This document shows positions 1 through 7,748 of a stretch of 27,446 nucleotides of DNA, piece after piece; within the stretch, counting starts at the first letter, position 1, and every line of letters begins with the position of its first letter. The position numbers were made by a program, and so were the translations under genes. Source of the DNA: Clostridia bacterium (GTDB lineage Bacteria > Bacillota > Clostridia > Oscillospirales > CAG-272); the NCBI GenBank assembly GCA_017625275.1, contig JAGALI010000241.1:1-27446 (forward strand), written 5' to 3'. The notes beneath the pieces are model-generated. The model searched no databases, was not told the DNA's origin, and saw nothing but the letters and a program-made list of their open reading frames with translations.

Positions 1-1587
1 GAAGTCAATAAGCATTGTAAGGTTTGTCTTGTGCAAGTCGAGTGACAAGCAAACAACTCTTACATTATTTTCTCTGCCTGCAAGCATTACGGTTTTTGTT
101 TGACCACTGCCGTGGCAGTTAAAGACTGACTCGTATGTACCTGATGTATCCTTAATTGGCCAGAATTTACCTACATAAATCTTTCTTGAGCCATTTTCAC
201 CACCTATGTTTTTGGTGAGTGTCTTGTAGGCCTCTGTATCGTTCTCTACCTCGGCAATGAACTGATACGGCTTTCCCTCTGGTGCCTCAATTGGCTCAAC
301 TCCAGAAAGCTGAATAGATGTGCCTACAGGATCAGATGGTGGATTTACAAACCATACTGCTCCATCGTCTGGTAAAACAGCTGGCATAACTCCCTCAAAG
401 ATATAAAGGTCATAGCCCTCTATCGCGCCACCATTATTTACCTGACTTAGCTCCTTTTTAATGTCTGTTTTGTTACTTAACGAATGTCCAAGAACACGAA
501 GAACTGCTACAAGGAAGGTGGTTGCATTTACATCTGCAACGGACGATCCGTCCTCTGCCTTCATCATAACTGCGTCCTTACTAACAACAAGAATCTTTAC
601 TCTGTTTTCTGCTGCACAGTAAATTGTTCTTGAGTTGTCTGTGTCAAGTCCGTCGTTTTCAGCGATAATTTCAACTCTTACGCTTTCATATGTCGAGAGC
701 TTGTCAATTTGGAAGAAAAGGTTTCCTTCAATAACATTAGCCTCGTTATTAGTAAAGGTAATTACATTCTTTGAATCAGCTGGGAGTGTGTAGTTGGCCC
801 TTCTGTGCTCGGTGGAATTATTAACACCGTCAATTTCCGTATCCATATAGAATACTACAGTAATCTCCTGCTCCTCTTGGCTGAAGTTATTTACAACAGC
901 GTTAAAGAGGAATCTTCCACCCATGAGAGAATCTGTAAGGCTAGTAATGCCTATGTTTATATCCTCATCGGTTGAGAAGTCCACCACCTCTATACCATAC
1001 TGGTCCATATAGGTTTTATCTGTGTAGAAATAAACCTTTGCCTCTGGATTTATGTTTTGAACATTATTTACTAGCTGAAGTGCACCATCTATATCTGGTG
1101 TTCCATCAGTGCATTCGATTTCATTGAGCTTGTTCAAAACCTCTGCCTTACTAGAGCTTCTAACAGTCAAGGACTCTGCTTTAGTTCCGGCATTAATAAC
1201 TGTAAATTTATTATTTTCACCTGCAGAATTTGCTTCGCTTTCAAGCTTTTCAAGTGCAAGCTCATATCTTGTTTTTCCGTTATCGGTTACGGTCTTCATG
1301 CTCGCTGAGGAGTCGAGCACTATAATCGTATCCTTCGTTGCAAATGGGATAATTGTAGGCCTGGAAAGCGCCAAGCTTGCAAGTATGACCATTAACAATT
1401 GCAAAACAAGCAATAGTGAAAATGTAAAGTTTAGGGGCAAGCGTGTCTTAAGGTATTTAAGACTTCGTTGCCATATAAAGGTACTTGACACTGGCTTCTG
1501 TGTATACTTTGATTTAAGCAAATAAATAAGTATAATAATCGGAATGCCAAGTAGGCCAAGTAAACCCAAGCCTTGCAATAAACTCAT
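1..1587 (-). CDS. BatA-like VWA membrane protein (C-terminus beyond window)
   Basis: The reading frame opens at ATG 1587 and stays open to base 1, so 529 residues are visible and the C-terminus is missing. The N-terminus has a BatA-type arrangement: one hydrophobic segment at about residues 3-24 and a second at about 53-76. A von Willebrand A domain follows at once, with the MIDAS motif DSSAS (D92, S94, S96). Later residues look like beta-rich extracytoplasmic domains. Its start overlaps the stop of the DUF58 gene (ATGA at 1584-1587), which suggests translational coupling. BatA-like VWA proteins accompany MoxR ATPases and DUF58 proteins in many bacteria and are thought to form an envelope-associated chaperone or assembly module. 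The exact role is unknown. The family is clear, the function is not. Confidence 0.85.
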   Translation of the reverse strand, partial: MSLLQGLGLLGLLGIPIIILIYLLKSKYTQKPVSSTFIWQRSLKYLKTRLPLNFTFSLLLVLQLLMVILASLALSRPTIIPFATKDTIIVLDSSASMKTVTDNGKTRYELALEKLESEANSAGENNKFTVINAGTKAESLTVRSSSKAEVLNKLNEIECTDGTPDIDGALQLVNNVQNINPEAKVYFYTDKTYMDQYGIEVVDFSTDEDINIGITSLTDSLMGGRFLFNAVVNNFSQEEQEITVVFYMDTEIDGVNNSTEHRRANYTLPADSKNVITFTNNEANVIEGNLFFQIDKLSTYESVRVEIIAENDGLDTDNSRTIYCAAENRVKILVVSKDAVMMKAEDGSSVADVNATTFLVAVLRVLGHSLSNKTDIKKELSQVNNGGAIEGYDLYIFEGVMPAVLPDDGAVWFVNPPSDPVGTSIQLSGVEPIEAPEGKPYQFIAEVENDTEAYKTLTKNIGGENGSRKIYVGKFWPIKDTSGTYESVFNCHGSGQTKTVMLAGRENNVRVVCLSLDLHKTNLTMLIDF

Positions 1588-2483
1588 TTTATTATTTCCG
1601 CCTCATATCCCTTTCCAAAAATAACCTTTTCTATTGGATCATCTGATGATACTGTAAAGAAGGTAGCCTCTCTTGCGGCGCAATAGTCAATAAGCTCCTT
1701 TTCGTAATCATCAAATGCCTTTTGGTAGGCCTCAACCATTTTTCTTGTAATACGCATTCTCATGTTCTTTGAGTCCTCTAGCGATATCGACTCAGCATCA
1801 ATCATATGAACGCGTCCGTCAAAGTTCGGATACAATTCGTCAGGTGAAAGAATCTGAATACAAAGGATTTCTCTACGCTTAAAGGTCAAGAAATCTATTG
1901 CCTTCTTCCAGTCACTCTCTGTCAAAAAGTCCGAAATAATTATTGTTACACCGTCATCATATCCTGGTGATGGAATTCCAACTATTGATGCCTCAAGGTC
2001 TGTTTCACCCTCAAAGTCTGTGTTCTCGAGCACTTGAGCTGCACGATAGAAGGAATCCTTATTATATACAGTGAAGCCGATGTCCTCCGCCTTGTTGCCC
2101 TTTAGGAGCTTGTAGGAGACACGGTCCATTGCACAAACCGATAGATATCCAAATGCCGCCGCTATACGAAGGGCTTGCTCTGCCTTTTCAGGCTCACCAC
2201 ATGCCATCGACGCTGAGCAGTCAATCAAAATGTGATTGTGCATCTGTCTTTCATCCGTGAAAAGTCTTATAAAGTACTTTTCAAAACGGGCATATACGTT
2301 CCAGTCGATACGTCTAATATCGTCGCCTGGAAAGTATTCACGGAAGTCGGCAAATTCTACCGTACTACCATAGGAGCGCGCCTTACGGCCACCACCAAAG
2401 TAACCCGTCATTGGATTCTTAAGCAATAAAGAGGCAGCATCAAGACGGTCAAGAAACGCACCGTCTAATATTCTTCTTTTCAT
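1584..2483 (-). CDS. DUF58 domain protein with VWA-like fold
   Basis: This 299-residue protein has the DUF58 hallmark around residues 53-66 (GDDIRRIDWNVYAR). A VWA-like segment follows with the MIDAS-type motif DCSAS (D88, S90, S92). No signal peptide or membrane segment is evident, so it is probably cytoplasmic, the usual arrangement for short DUF58 proteins partnered with MoxR. It lies 18 bp downstream of the moxR stop and overlaps the next gene by ATGA. Family knowledge: DUF58 proteins are almost always encoded beside MoxR AAA+ ATPases and are presumed adaptors or substrates. The biochemical function is unassigned. Confidence 0.92.
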   Translation of the reverse strand: MKRRILDGAFLDRLDAASLLLKNPMTGYFGGGRKARSYGSTVEFADFREYFPGDDIRRIDWNVYARFEKYFIRLFTDERQMHNHILIDCSASMACGEPEKAEQALRIAAAFGYLSVCAMDRVSYKLLKGNKAEDIGFTVYNKDSFYRAAQVLENTDFEGETDLEASIVGIPSPGYDDGVTIIISDFLTESDWKKAIDFLTFKRREILCIQILSPDELYPNFDGRVHMIDAESISLEDSKNMRMRITRKMVEAYQKAFDDYEKELIDYCAAREATFFTVSSDDPIEKVIFGKGYEAEIIK

Positions 2484-2501
2484 TTTTACCGCCTATTTAA
2501 A

Positions 2502-4226
2502 TTACTTTTTCTTTTTTCCGGCACTTTTTTCTACTGTTGCAGTAGAAACGTTGTTAAGGTCTGCAATAAGACTTCTTACTACATCGTCTGGTGACATCTT
2601 TGAGGTAACAGCCTCAAAGCCGAGCTTGAGTCTGTGACGAAGAACTGGAACTGCAAGTGAGTTGATGTCATCATAGGATACATTATATCTGCCGTTGATA
2701 AGAGCTCTTACCTGTGCTGCAGTAATAATAGCCTGCGCAGCACGAGGAGATGCTCCTGCACGGATATATCTCTTTGTTGTTTCTGGTGCAACTGCACTGT
2801 CTGGGTGTGTTGCTGCGATAAGAACCATCGCATAGTGGAGAACCTCGCTTGATACAGGGATTGTCTTAGCTACGGCTCTCATTCGGAGAAGCTCCTCACC
2901 ATTACAAGCTGCTTGCGCAGTTTCTTCCATGGTCTTATGTGTCATATTAACGATTTGTCCAAGCTCCTCAGCTGATGGGTTTGGAACGATAATCTTAAAC
3001 ATGAAACGGTCCATCTGAGCCTCTGGAAGTGGGTATGTACCATCCTGCTCAATTGGGTTCTGTGTAGCAAGCACGAAGAATGGCTCATCCATCTTTCTTG
3101 TTACACCCATTACTGTAACCTTGTGCTCCTGCATGGCCTCAAGCAAAGCTGCCTGTGTCTTTGGGGTAGCACGGTTAATTTCGTCGGCGAGTACTATGTT
3201 AGAGAAGATAGGACCCTTTTGGAACTCGAATTTTTGGTTTCCGTTTTCGTCCTTTGTAATAACGTTGGTACCTGTAACGTCGGCAGGCATCAAGTCAGGT
3301 GTAAACTGAATACGTGAGAATGGAAGGTCAAATACCTTACCAAGAGATCTTACAAGACGGGTTTTACCAAGTCCAGGAGCACCCTCGAGAAGTACGTTAC
3401 CACCGGCGATGATAGCTGCGATTGTAGATTCAACAACCTCTCTTTGACCGATCATATCCTTACGAACCTCTTCGAAGATTCTCTTACATTTTTCAGCGAA
3501 GAGCTTAAGCTCTGCCTCTGCAAGCTTATCTGTCTTGATTTCCTCTGCTGTGCGTGGTGGCTCAGCCTGTTTTGGTGCTTCAGCCTTCTTTGGCTCTTCC
3601 TTTACAGGTGCTGGCTGTTGTGCTGGTGCTGCCTTTGGAGCCTCTTGTGCTGGAGCCGCTTCCTTCTTTGGTTCCTCAGCCTTTGGAGCTTCCTCGGCTT
3701 TATCGTCATTCTTTCCAGCCTTTTCAGCCTTAGCCGCTGCCTTAGCCTCTTCCTTAGCTCTTGCAGCCTCTTCCTTAGCCTTTGCTGCTGCTTCCTTAGC
3801 CTTTAGCTTTTCAGCCTCTGCTGCCAATTTAGCCTCTTCCTTAGCCTTAGCTGCATCTGCCTTAGCCTTTGCAGCCTCCTCCTTAGCCTTTGCCTTTTCA
3901 GCATCTGCTGCAGCTCTAGCCTTGTCGGCCTCTTCCTTAGCCTTTGCCTTTTCAGCGTCAGCTGCAGCCTTAGCGTCTGCCTTAGCCTTATCAGCCTCTT
4001 CCTTAGCCTTCTTGTCTGCTTCAGCCTTTGCTGCCTTTTCAGCGTCGGCTGCCATCTTTGCCTTTTCCTTTTCGCTTAGCTCCACAACAGGTGCCTCCTT
4101 CTTTTTATCTCTACCAACTGTTGATATTGAAATACCACCAGACTGCTTATTAGCAGCAGAAGCATCTGCCGATGCTTTGCCGGCAGATGCTCCATTATTA
4201 ACGTTTTTATTTTCCATGTTTTCCAT
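2502..4226 (-). CDS. MoxR-family AAA+ ATPase with long Ala/Lys/Glu-rich N-terminal arm
   Basis: The protein has 574 residues; a typical MoxR has about 310-350. The C-terminal part, from about residue 230, is a complete MoxR ATPase: Walker A GAPGLGKT (residues 282-289, K288), Walker B ADEINR (D348, E349), a sensor-1 region ATQNPIEQ and a DRF motif. The first 230 residues are an extension. A short polar start is followed by about 120 residues of A/K/E heptad-like helix (about 50-165) and then a Pro/Ala/Lys/Glu stretch (about 170-228). The coding DNA there (3550-4080) is correspondingly repetitive. No signal peptide is seen. An AGGGAG site lies 12 bp before the chosen ATG. It sits 41 bp downstream of the coiled-coil membrane protein gene. 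The arm may dock the ATPase on a partner. The ATPase call is firm; the arm's role is inference. Confidence 0.93.
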   Translation of the reverse strand: MENMENKNVNNGASAGKASADASAANKQSGGISISTVGRDKKKEAPVVELSEKEKAKMAADAEKAAKAEADKKAKEEADKAKADAKAAADAEKAKAKEEADKARAAADAEKAKAKEEAAKAKADAAKAKEEAKLAAEAEKLKAKEAAAKAKEEAARAKEEAKAAAKAEKAGKNDDKAEEAPKAEEPKKEAAPAQEAPKAAPAQQPAPVKEEPKKAEAPKQAEPPRTAEEIKTDKLAEAELKLFAEKCKRIFEEVRKDMIGQREVVESTIAAIIAGGNVLLEGAPGLGKTRLVRSLGKVFDLPFSRIQFTPDLMPADVTGTNVITKDENGNQKFEFQKGPIFSNIVLADEINRATPKTQAALLEAMQEHKVTVMGVTRKMDEPFFVLATQNPIEQDGTYPLPEAQMDRFMFKIIVPNPSAEELGQIVNMTHKTMEETAQAACNGEELLRMRAVAKTIPVSSEVLHYAMVLIAATHPDSAVAPETTKRYIRAGASPRAAQAIITAAQVRALINGRYNVSYDDINSLAVPVLRHRLKLGFEAVTSKMSPDDVVRSLIADLNNVSTATVEKSAGKKKK

Positions 4227-4267
4227 AATCTCTAAATTCTCCCTAAATATTAATTATGCGATTTTAT

Positions 4268-7138
4268 TTATTTTTGAGTTGCTGTGCCCCAGCCCTGAAC
4301 CTGTTGCATCCATGAGTTGTTCCACTCTTGCTCTTCAGCAGAAAGGTTTTCGTCGCCCTTAGATGCGTCAATCTGGTTGTTAACGTGTGAGCCGTTTGTA
4401 CCGTTCAAGTATTCCTCAACAGTAACATCTCCAAGGTTTGGATGCCAAACAGTTCCATTTACAATGCTTGAGCCTGTACCATCACTGACAACGCCCTCTT
4501 CCTCTTCCTCCTCAGGAATTTCAGGTGGCTTCTCTTCCTCGCCCTTACCAGTTTGCTCTGACTTTTGATCAGACTCCTGCTCCTGCTCAGACTCAGACTC
4601 GGACTCCTGCTCACTCTTTTCATTGTTTATCTTGTCCTGAGTTTGCTGCATTTGGTCCTTCATCTGCTCAGCTGTTTGGTTTTGCTCAATGTTTGATTGC
4701 ATATCCTTGTTTAGCTCATCAAGAACCTCGTCAGCTGCTTCCTTTTTCTCCTCGTCAGTCATGTTTTCATCCTTGGCGATTTGATCCATTTTATCAGCTG
4801 CGTCTTCAAGTGGCTTCTTGAAATCGTTGTTCTCAGGAAGCTTATCGGCTGCATCCTGCATATCCTTTGAGATATCCTCAAGCTTTTGGTCGAGGTCATC
4901 GCCCTCAAGGTTCTCATAAGAATCCTTTACATTTTCGAAAGCATCATCAAGGTCTTCCTTAGCATCCTCGTATTCCTTGTCGGTTTCTGCCTTTTCAGCC
5001 TTGTCAAGCGCATCGCTTACCTCTTCCATGGTTTCGTTGTCCTTCATGGCGTCGCTAGACTCGCTCTGCTGCTTATCGTTCTCCTGCTCTATCTTGTCAA
5101 GCTCCTGCTTAGCATCAGATATAGCCTGATTTATCTTATCCTTAGCCTCCTGATCGATTTCCTCGTCAGTCTTTTCGTTGGTAGGATCATTCTTTTGGTT
5201 TTGCTTATCCTGCTCGATTTGATCAAATTCCTTCTCAAGCTCATCTATAACATCGTTAGCCTCTTGCTTAGCGTCCTCAGTAAGATTCTCGTTGTTATTA
5301 ACTTGATCTCTCATGTCATCGATAAGGTCGTCAGTATGCTTTTTATCACCAGCGAGGTTTTCCTCCATCTGGTCAAATTTTTGCTCAAGGTTTTCACCAG
5401 CCTGCTCAAGGTTTTCTATGTTCTCCATTGAATCCTGAACATTTTGCTCAAAGTTGTTGAAGGCGTCGTTGATTTCCTTATCCATCTTTTCGCCCTCTTC
5501 CATCTTATCATGGATGTCCTGAAGGTCGTTCTTCAAGTCCTCCATAGCACCCTCAAGCTCAGAGCTATCTTGATTCTCTTGATTTTCATTCTTATTAAGA
5601 ATATCCTCAAGAGCATTCTTATAATCCTCAACCTTGTCTTGCTTTTGTTGCTCATTATCAGAATTGAGAATGTCGTTCTTCATATCATCAATGATGTCGC
5701 TAACCTCTTGCTTAGCATCGTCAACCTTTTGTTGAGCGTCCTGCTTTTCCTGCTCGGTCTTAGCATTGTTAAGGTCATCCATTGCTTGGTCGAACTTATC
5801 CATAGCATCCTTAAGGTCCTCAAATTGCTCCTGCTTATCAAGAACATCGTTTAGGTCCTTATTAGCTTGGTCAACGCTCTCTTGAACATTTTCCTTAAGC
5901 TCAGCATCGGTTGAAGAATCCTCAAGGTCATTTTCAAGGTTTTCCTTAAGGTCCTCAAACGCATCCTTCATTGAGGTGTCAGGCATGTTTTCGATAGCCT
6001 GCTCAAGATCCTCTACAAGATCCTCAAGCTCGCTTCTATCCATTTCTGGAATCTTATCAAGAGCATCCTTAAGCTCTTCCTTAGCCTGCTCCTTTTCCTC
6101 CTCGGTTTCTGCCTTCTCTATCTTTTCAAGAGCATCAGCGATATCCTCGAGAGTTTCGTTTTCGGTATCCTTAAGAGCATCCTGCTCATCCTTGTTGTTT
6201 TGCTCCATATCCTGCTTGGTCTGCTCAAACAATTCGATTTGCTTCTTTATAAGCTCCTCAATTTCCTTTCTTGTTTGACGAACATCCTCGTATTTGTCAA
6301 CATCGGACTCGGTTACATCAAGTCTGGACTCAAGTGCATCTACGAGCTCGTGAAGCATTGTCTTGAAGCTATCTCCAACATCTGCCTCATCAATCATTGC
6401 ACGGATTTCATAGATTTGAACCTGAAGGTCAATCGAAACAAGGATTCTGTCCTTCATCGCCTCAGCCAAGAAAAGCTTTTGAGCATTTGTCATCTCTTCG
6501 TTTTCCTTGAGCTCATCAATTCTATCGTCGATTTGCGCATGTCCTATTGCAAGGAAGTCTTCCTTAACCTTGTCTGAGTTGCCGTCAAGCAAATCATGAA
6601 GCTCCTCTCTGATTTCCTCAAGTCTTTCGTCTGTCTCAAGGTCCTCTCTCTCAACAGCAGAAAGTGGTGCTGGCAAGATTGTAAAGAGAAGAAGAATTAC
6701 AAGAAACATTGCTACACAAGAAATGATTCTTCTAATTGGTAATCTAAGCTTAAATTGCTTTACGTTGAGCTTGGAGATACGCTCCATTGTGTCCTCACGC
6801 TGTACCTTAGCAACAAAGGAACGGTCCTTTTTGTACTCTACCATTGTGATTACACGCTCATCAAGTCCAAGAGCGTCTATTCTCTTAGCAAGCTTATCCA
6901 CATTTGATTTAAAGCGCTTCTTGTAGGTTGAAACGCCGATTGCCACAGCTGTCACTACACCTAAGCCGATTGTTAAGAGAACAGGTATTAAGCTAACATC
7001 GTTTAGGATATATCTGCAAACGAGAGCAGATACAAGTGAAACTGCAAGTCCAAAGAACAAGCCGGTCATTATCGCTTTAAGAAAAGCTTCAACCATAAGT
7101 CTTATTCTATAGGGCTTCATTGCCTCATTAAATTCCAT
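4268..7138 (-). CDS. Large membrane-anchored acidic coiled-coil protein, DUF4175-like
   Basis: This 956-residue protein is the first gene of the MoxR operon. Hydrophobic segments near residues 17-37 and 45-68, and a third near 135-160 (CVAMFLVILLLFTILPAPLS), indicate an N-terminal membrane domain. From about residue 165 to 865 it is almost entirely Asp/Glu/Lys/Gln/Asn-rich helix with recurring ED.KD, ELED and QEKQDA-like units, and very few Pro or Gly until about 870. A Glu-rich run (PEIPEEEEEE) then leads to a short non-repetitive tail with the motif HPNLGDVTVEEYLNG. The size, the terminal membrane segments and the position beside moxR resemble DUF4175 / low-complexity proteins of MoxR operons, but this was judged by architecture only. 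AAGGAG lies 6 bp before the ATG. Function is unknown; it may be a membrane scaffold for the MoxR complex. Confidence 0.75.
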   Translation of the reverse strand: MEFNEAMKPYRIRLMVEAFLKAIMTGLFFGLAVSLVSALVCRYILNDVSLIPVLLTIGLGVVTAVAIGVSTYKKRFKSNVDKLAKRIDALGLDERVITMVEYKKDRSFVAKVQREDTMERISKLNVKQFKLRLPIRRIISCVAMFLVILLLFTILPAPLSAVEREDLETDERLEEIREELHDLLDGNSDKVKEDFLAIGHAQIDDRIDELKENEEMTNAQKLFLAEAMKDRILVSIDLQVQIYEIRAMIDEADVGDSFKTMLHELVDALESRLDVTESDVDKYEDVRQTRKEIEELIKKQIELFEQTKQDMEQNNKDEQDALKDTENETLEDIADALEKIEKAETEEEKEQAKEELKDALDKIPEMDRSELEDLVEDLEQAIENMPDTSMKDAFEDLKENLENDLEDSSTDAELKENVQESVDQANKDLNDVLDKQEQFEDLKDAMDKFDQAMDDLNNAKTEQEKQDAQQKVDDAKQEVSDIIDDMKNDILNSDNEQQKQDKVEDYKNALEDILNKNENQENQDSSELEGAMEDLKNDLQDIHDKMEEGEKMDKEINDAFNNFEQNVQDSMENIENLEQAGENLEQKFDQMEENLAGDKKHTDDLIDDMRDQVNNNENLTEDAKQEANDVIDELEKEFDQIEQDKQNQKNDPTNEKTDEEIDQEAKDKINQAISDAKQELDKIEQENDKQQSESSDAMKDNETMEEVSDALDKAEKAETDKEYEDAKEDLDDAFENVKDSYENLEGDDLDQKLEDISKDMQDAADKLPENNDFKKPLEDAADKMDQIAKDENMTDEEKKEAADEVLDELNKDMQSNIEQNQTAEQMKDQMQQTQDKINNEKSEQESESESEQEQESDQKSEQTGKGEEEKPPEIPEEEEEEGVVSDGTGSSIVNGTVWHPNLGDVTVEEYLNGTNGSHVNNQIDASKGDENLSAEEQEWNNSWMQQVQGWGTATQK

Positions 7139-7182
7139 TTTATACTCCTTTTCTAGTTAAATAATTATAATTATATATTAAT

Positions 7183-7211
7183 ATTATAGCACGCGACCAA
7201 TTTTTTTGCAA
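7183..7211 (-). promoter_or_regulatory. Sigma-A promoter of the MoxR operon
   Basis: On the minus strand TTGCAA (7206-7211), a 17-bp spacer and a perfect TATAAT (7183-7188) precede the 7138 start by 44 bp. It is the only good promoter seen for the four-gene operon. Confidence 0.75.
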
Positions 7212-7249
7212 CCTTTAACAAGCTTTTGACCCGTGCCATTCGGATTTTT

Positions 7250-7314
7250 GGCATTTTCCACAAAAAACGAATTTCTTGTTTTTGAATATGGACTTGTTTT
7301 TTGTGGAAATTGCC
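7250..7314. repeat. 19-bp inverted repeat (18/19 matches, 27-nt loop)
   Basis: The left arm 7250-7268 begins GGCATTTTCCACAAAAAAC. The right arm 7296-7314 (GTTTTTTGTGGAAATTGCC) is its reverse complement except at one position. It lies 39 bp upstream of the -35 box of the MoxR operon promoter. Neither flank has the uridine tract expected of an intrinsic terminator, so an operator, RNA fold or repeat end is possible. Confidence 0.7.
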
Positions 7315-7456
7315 CAAAGTCTGGGGACGCTCCCAAACTTTTTAGAGCTAACCTTTCAGGCGTTTCCTCCTTTTTGTCATAGCCCCAAAAGCAGGGGGCC
7401 GAATTTAGAGATTAGGGAGATTTTGACGCCATTCTCTATAGGTGGCGCCAACGGTT

Positions 7457-7485
7457 AGGGGATGGGTATTTGCCCAGCTTCCCCT
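7457..7485. repeat. G/C-rich hairpin in the intergenic region
   Basis: AGGGGA (7457-7462) pairs with TCCCCT (7480-7485), and TGGG (7463-7466) pairs with CCCA (7473-7476). A 6-nt loop and a 3-nt bulge complete the fold. It is unusually stable for this AT-rich intergenic DNA and has no adjacent T-run. Confidence 0.55.
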
Positions 7486-7706
7486 GCCCATTGTCATTAT
7501 ATGGTAAATTCCTTTGGTTTTCAATGGACTTCAATCCCTTTTCGGTGGCTTTTCACAGAATTTTCACATTTGGTTTATTTTCTTCACAAAAAGCACATTT
7601 AACATATAATTTTCTTGATTTTTTATATAATTTTTATGATTTATTCATTAAATTTTTCGCGCGCAAGCAATTGTAAACTTTTTATTAAATTTTTGCTTTT
7701 TAGCGC

Positions 7707-7737
7707 AAAAAAAGCAAGCCCGAAAGCTTGCTTTTTT
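7707..7737 (-). terminator. Intrinsic terminator after the deacetylase lipoprotein gene
   Basis: AAAAGCAAGC (7710-7719) and GCTTGCTTTT (7726-7735) form a perfect 10-bp stem around CCGAAA. A-runs on the left and T-runs on the right make it potentially bidirectional. It lies 12 bp beyond the stop codon at 7749. Confidence 0.9.
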
Positions 7738-7748
7738 ATTTGGTTTTA

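Larger units (their letters stand above)
7212..7700. other. Long intergenic stretch with several hairpins, no convincing gene
   Basis: Nearly 490 bp separate the MoxR promoter from the next terminator. The left half (7250-7490) is GC-richer than the AT-rich right half and contains a 19-bp inverted repeat (7250-7268 with 7296-7314, one mismatch). It also contains a 7-bp stem around the TGGCGCCA palindrome and a G/C hairpin at 7457-7485. Two short plus-strand frames are open here (7276-7458 and 7470-7676), but neither has a ribosome binding site or recognisable protein character. It may be a structured RNA, a leader-like regulatory region or a dispersed intergenic repeat; I cannot decide which. 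Confidence 0.5.

Noticed and set aside
3535..4362. Plus-strand 275-codon open frame, Ser/Ala/Phe-rich
   Set aside because: It is the complement of the A/K/E repeat codons of moxR, has no ribosome binding site and no family resemblance.
4886..5854. Plus-strand hydrophobic open frames
   Set aside because: They are shadows of the acidic coiled-coil gene; complemented Glu/Asp/Lys codons read as Leu/Val/Ile/Phe.
7583..7610. Plus-strand promoter-like TTCACA-N16-TATAAT
   Set aside because: It lies in very AT-rich DNA where such matches are common and no gene or clear RNA follows before the terminator at 7707.
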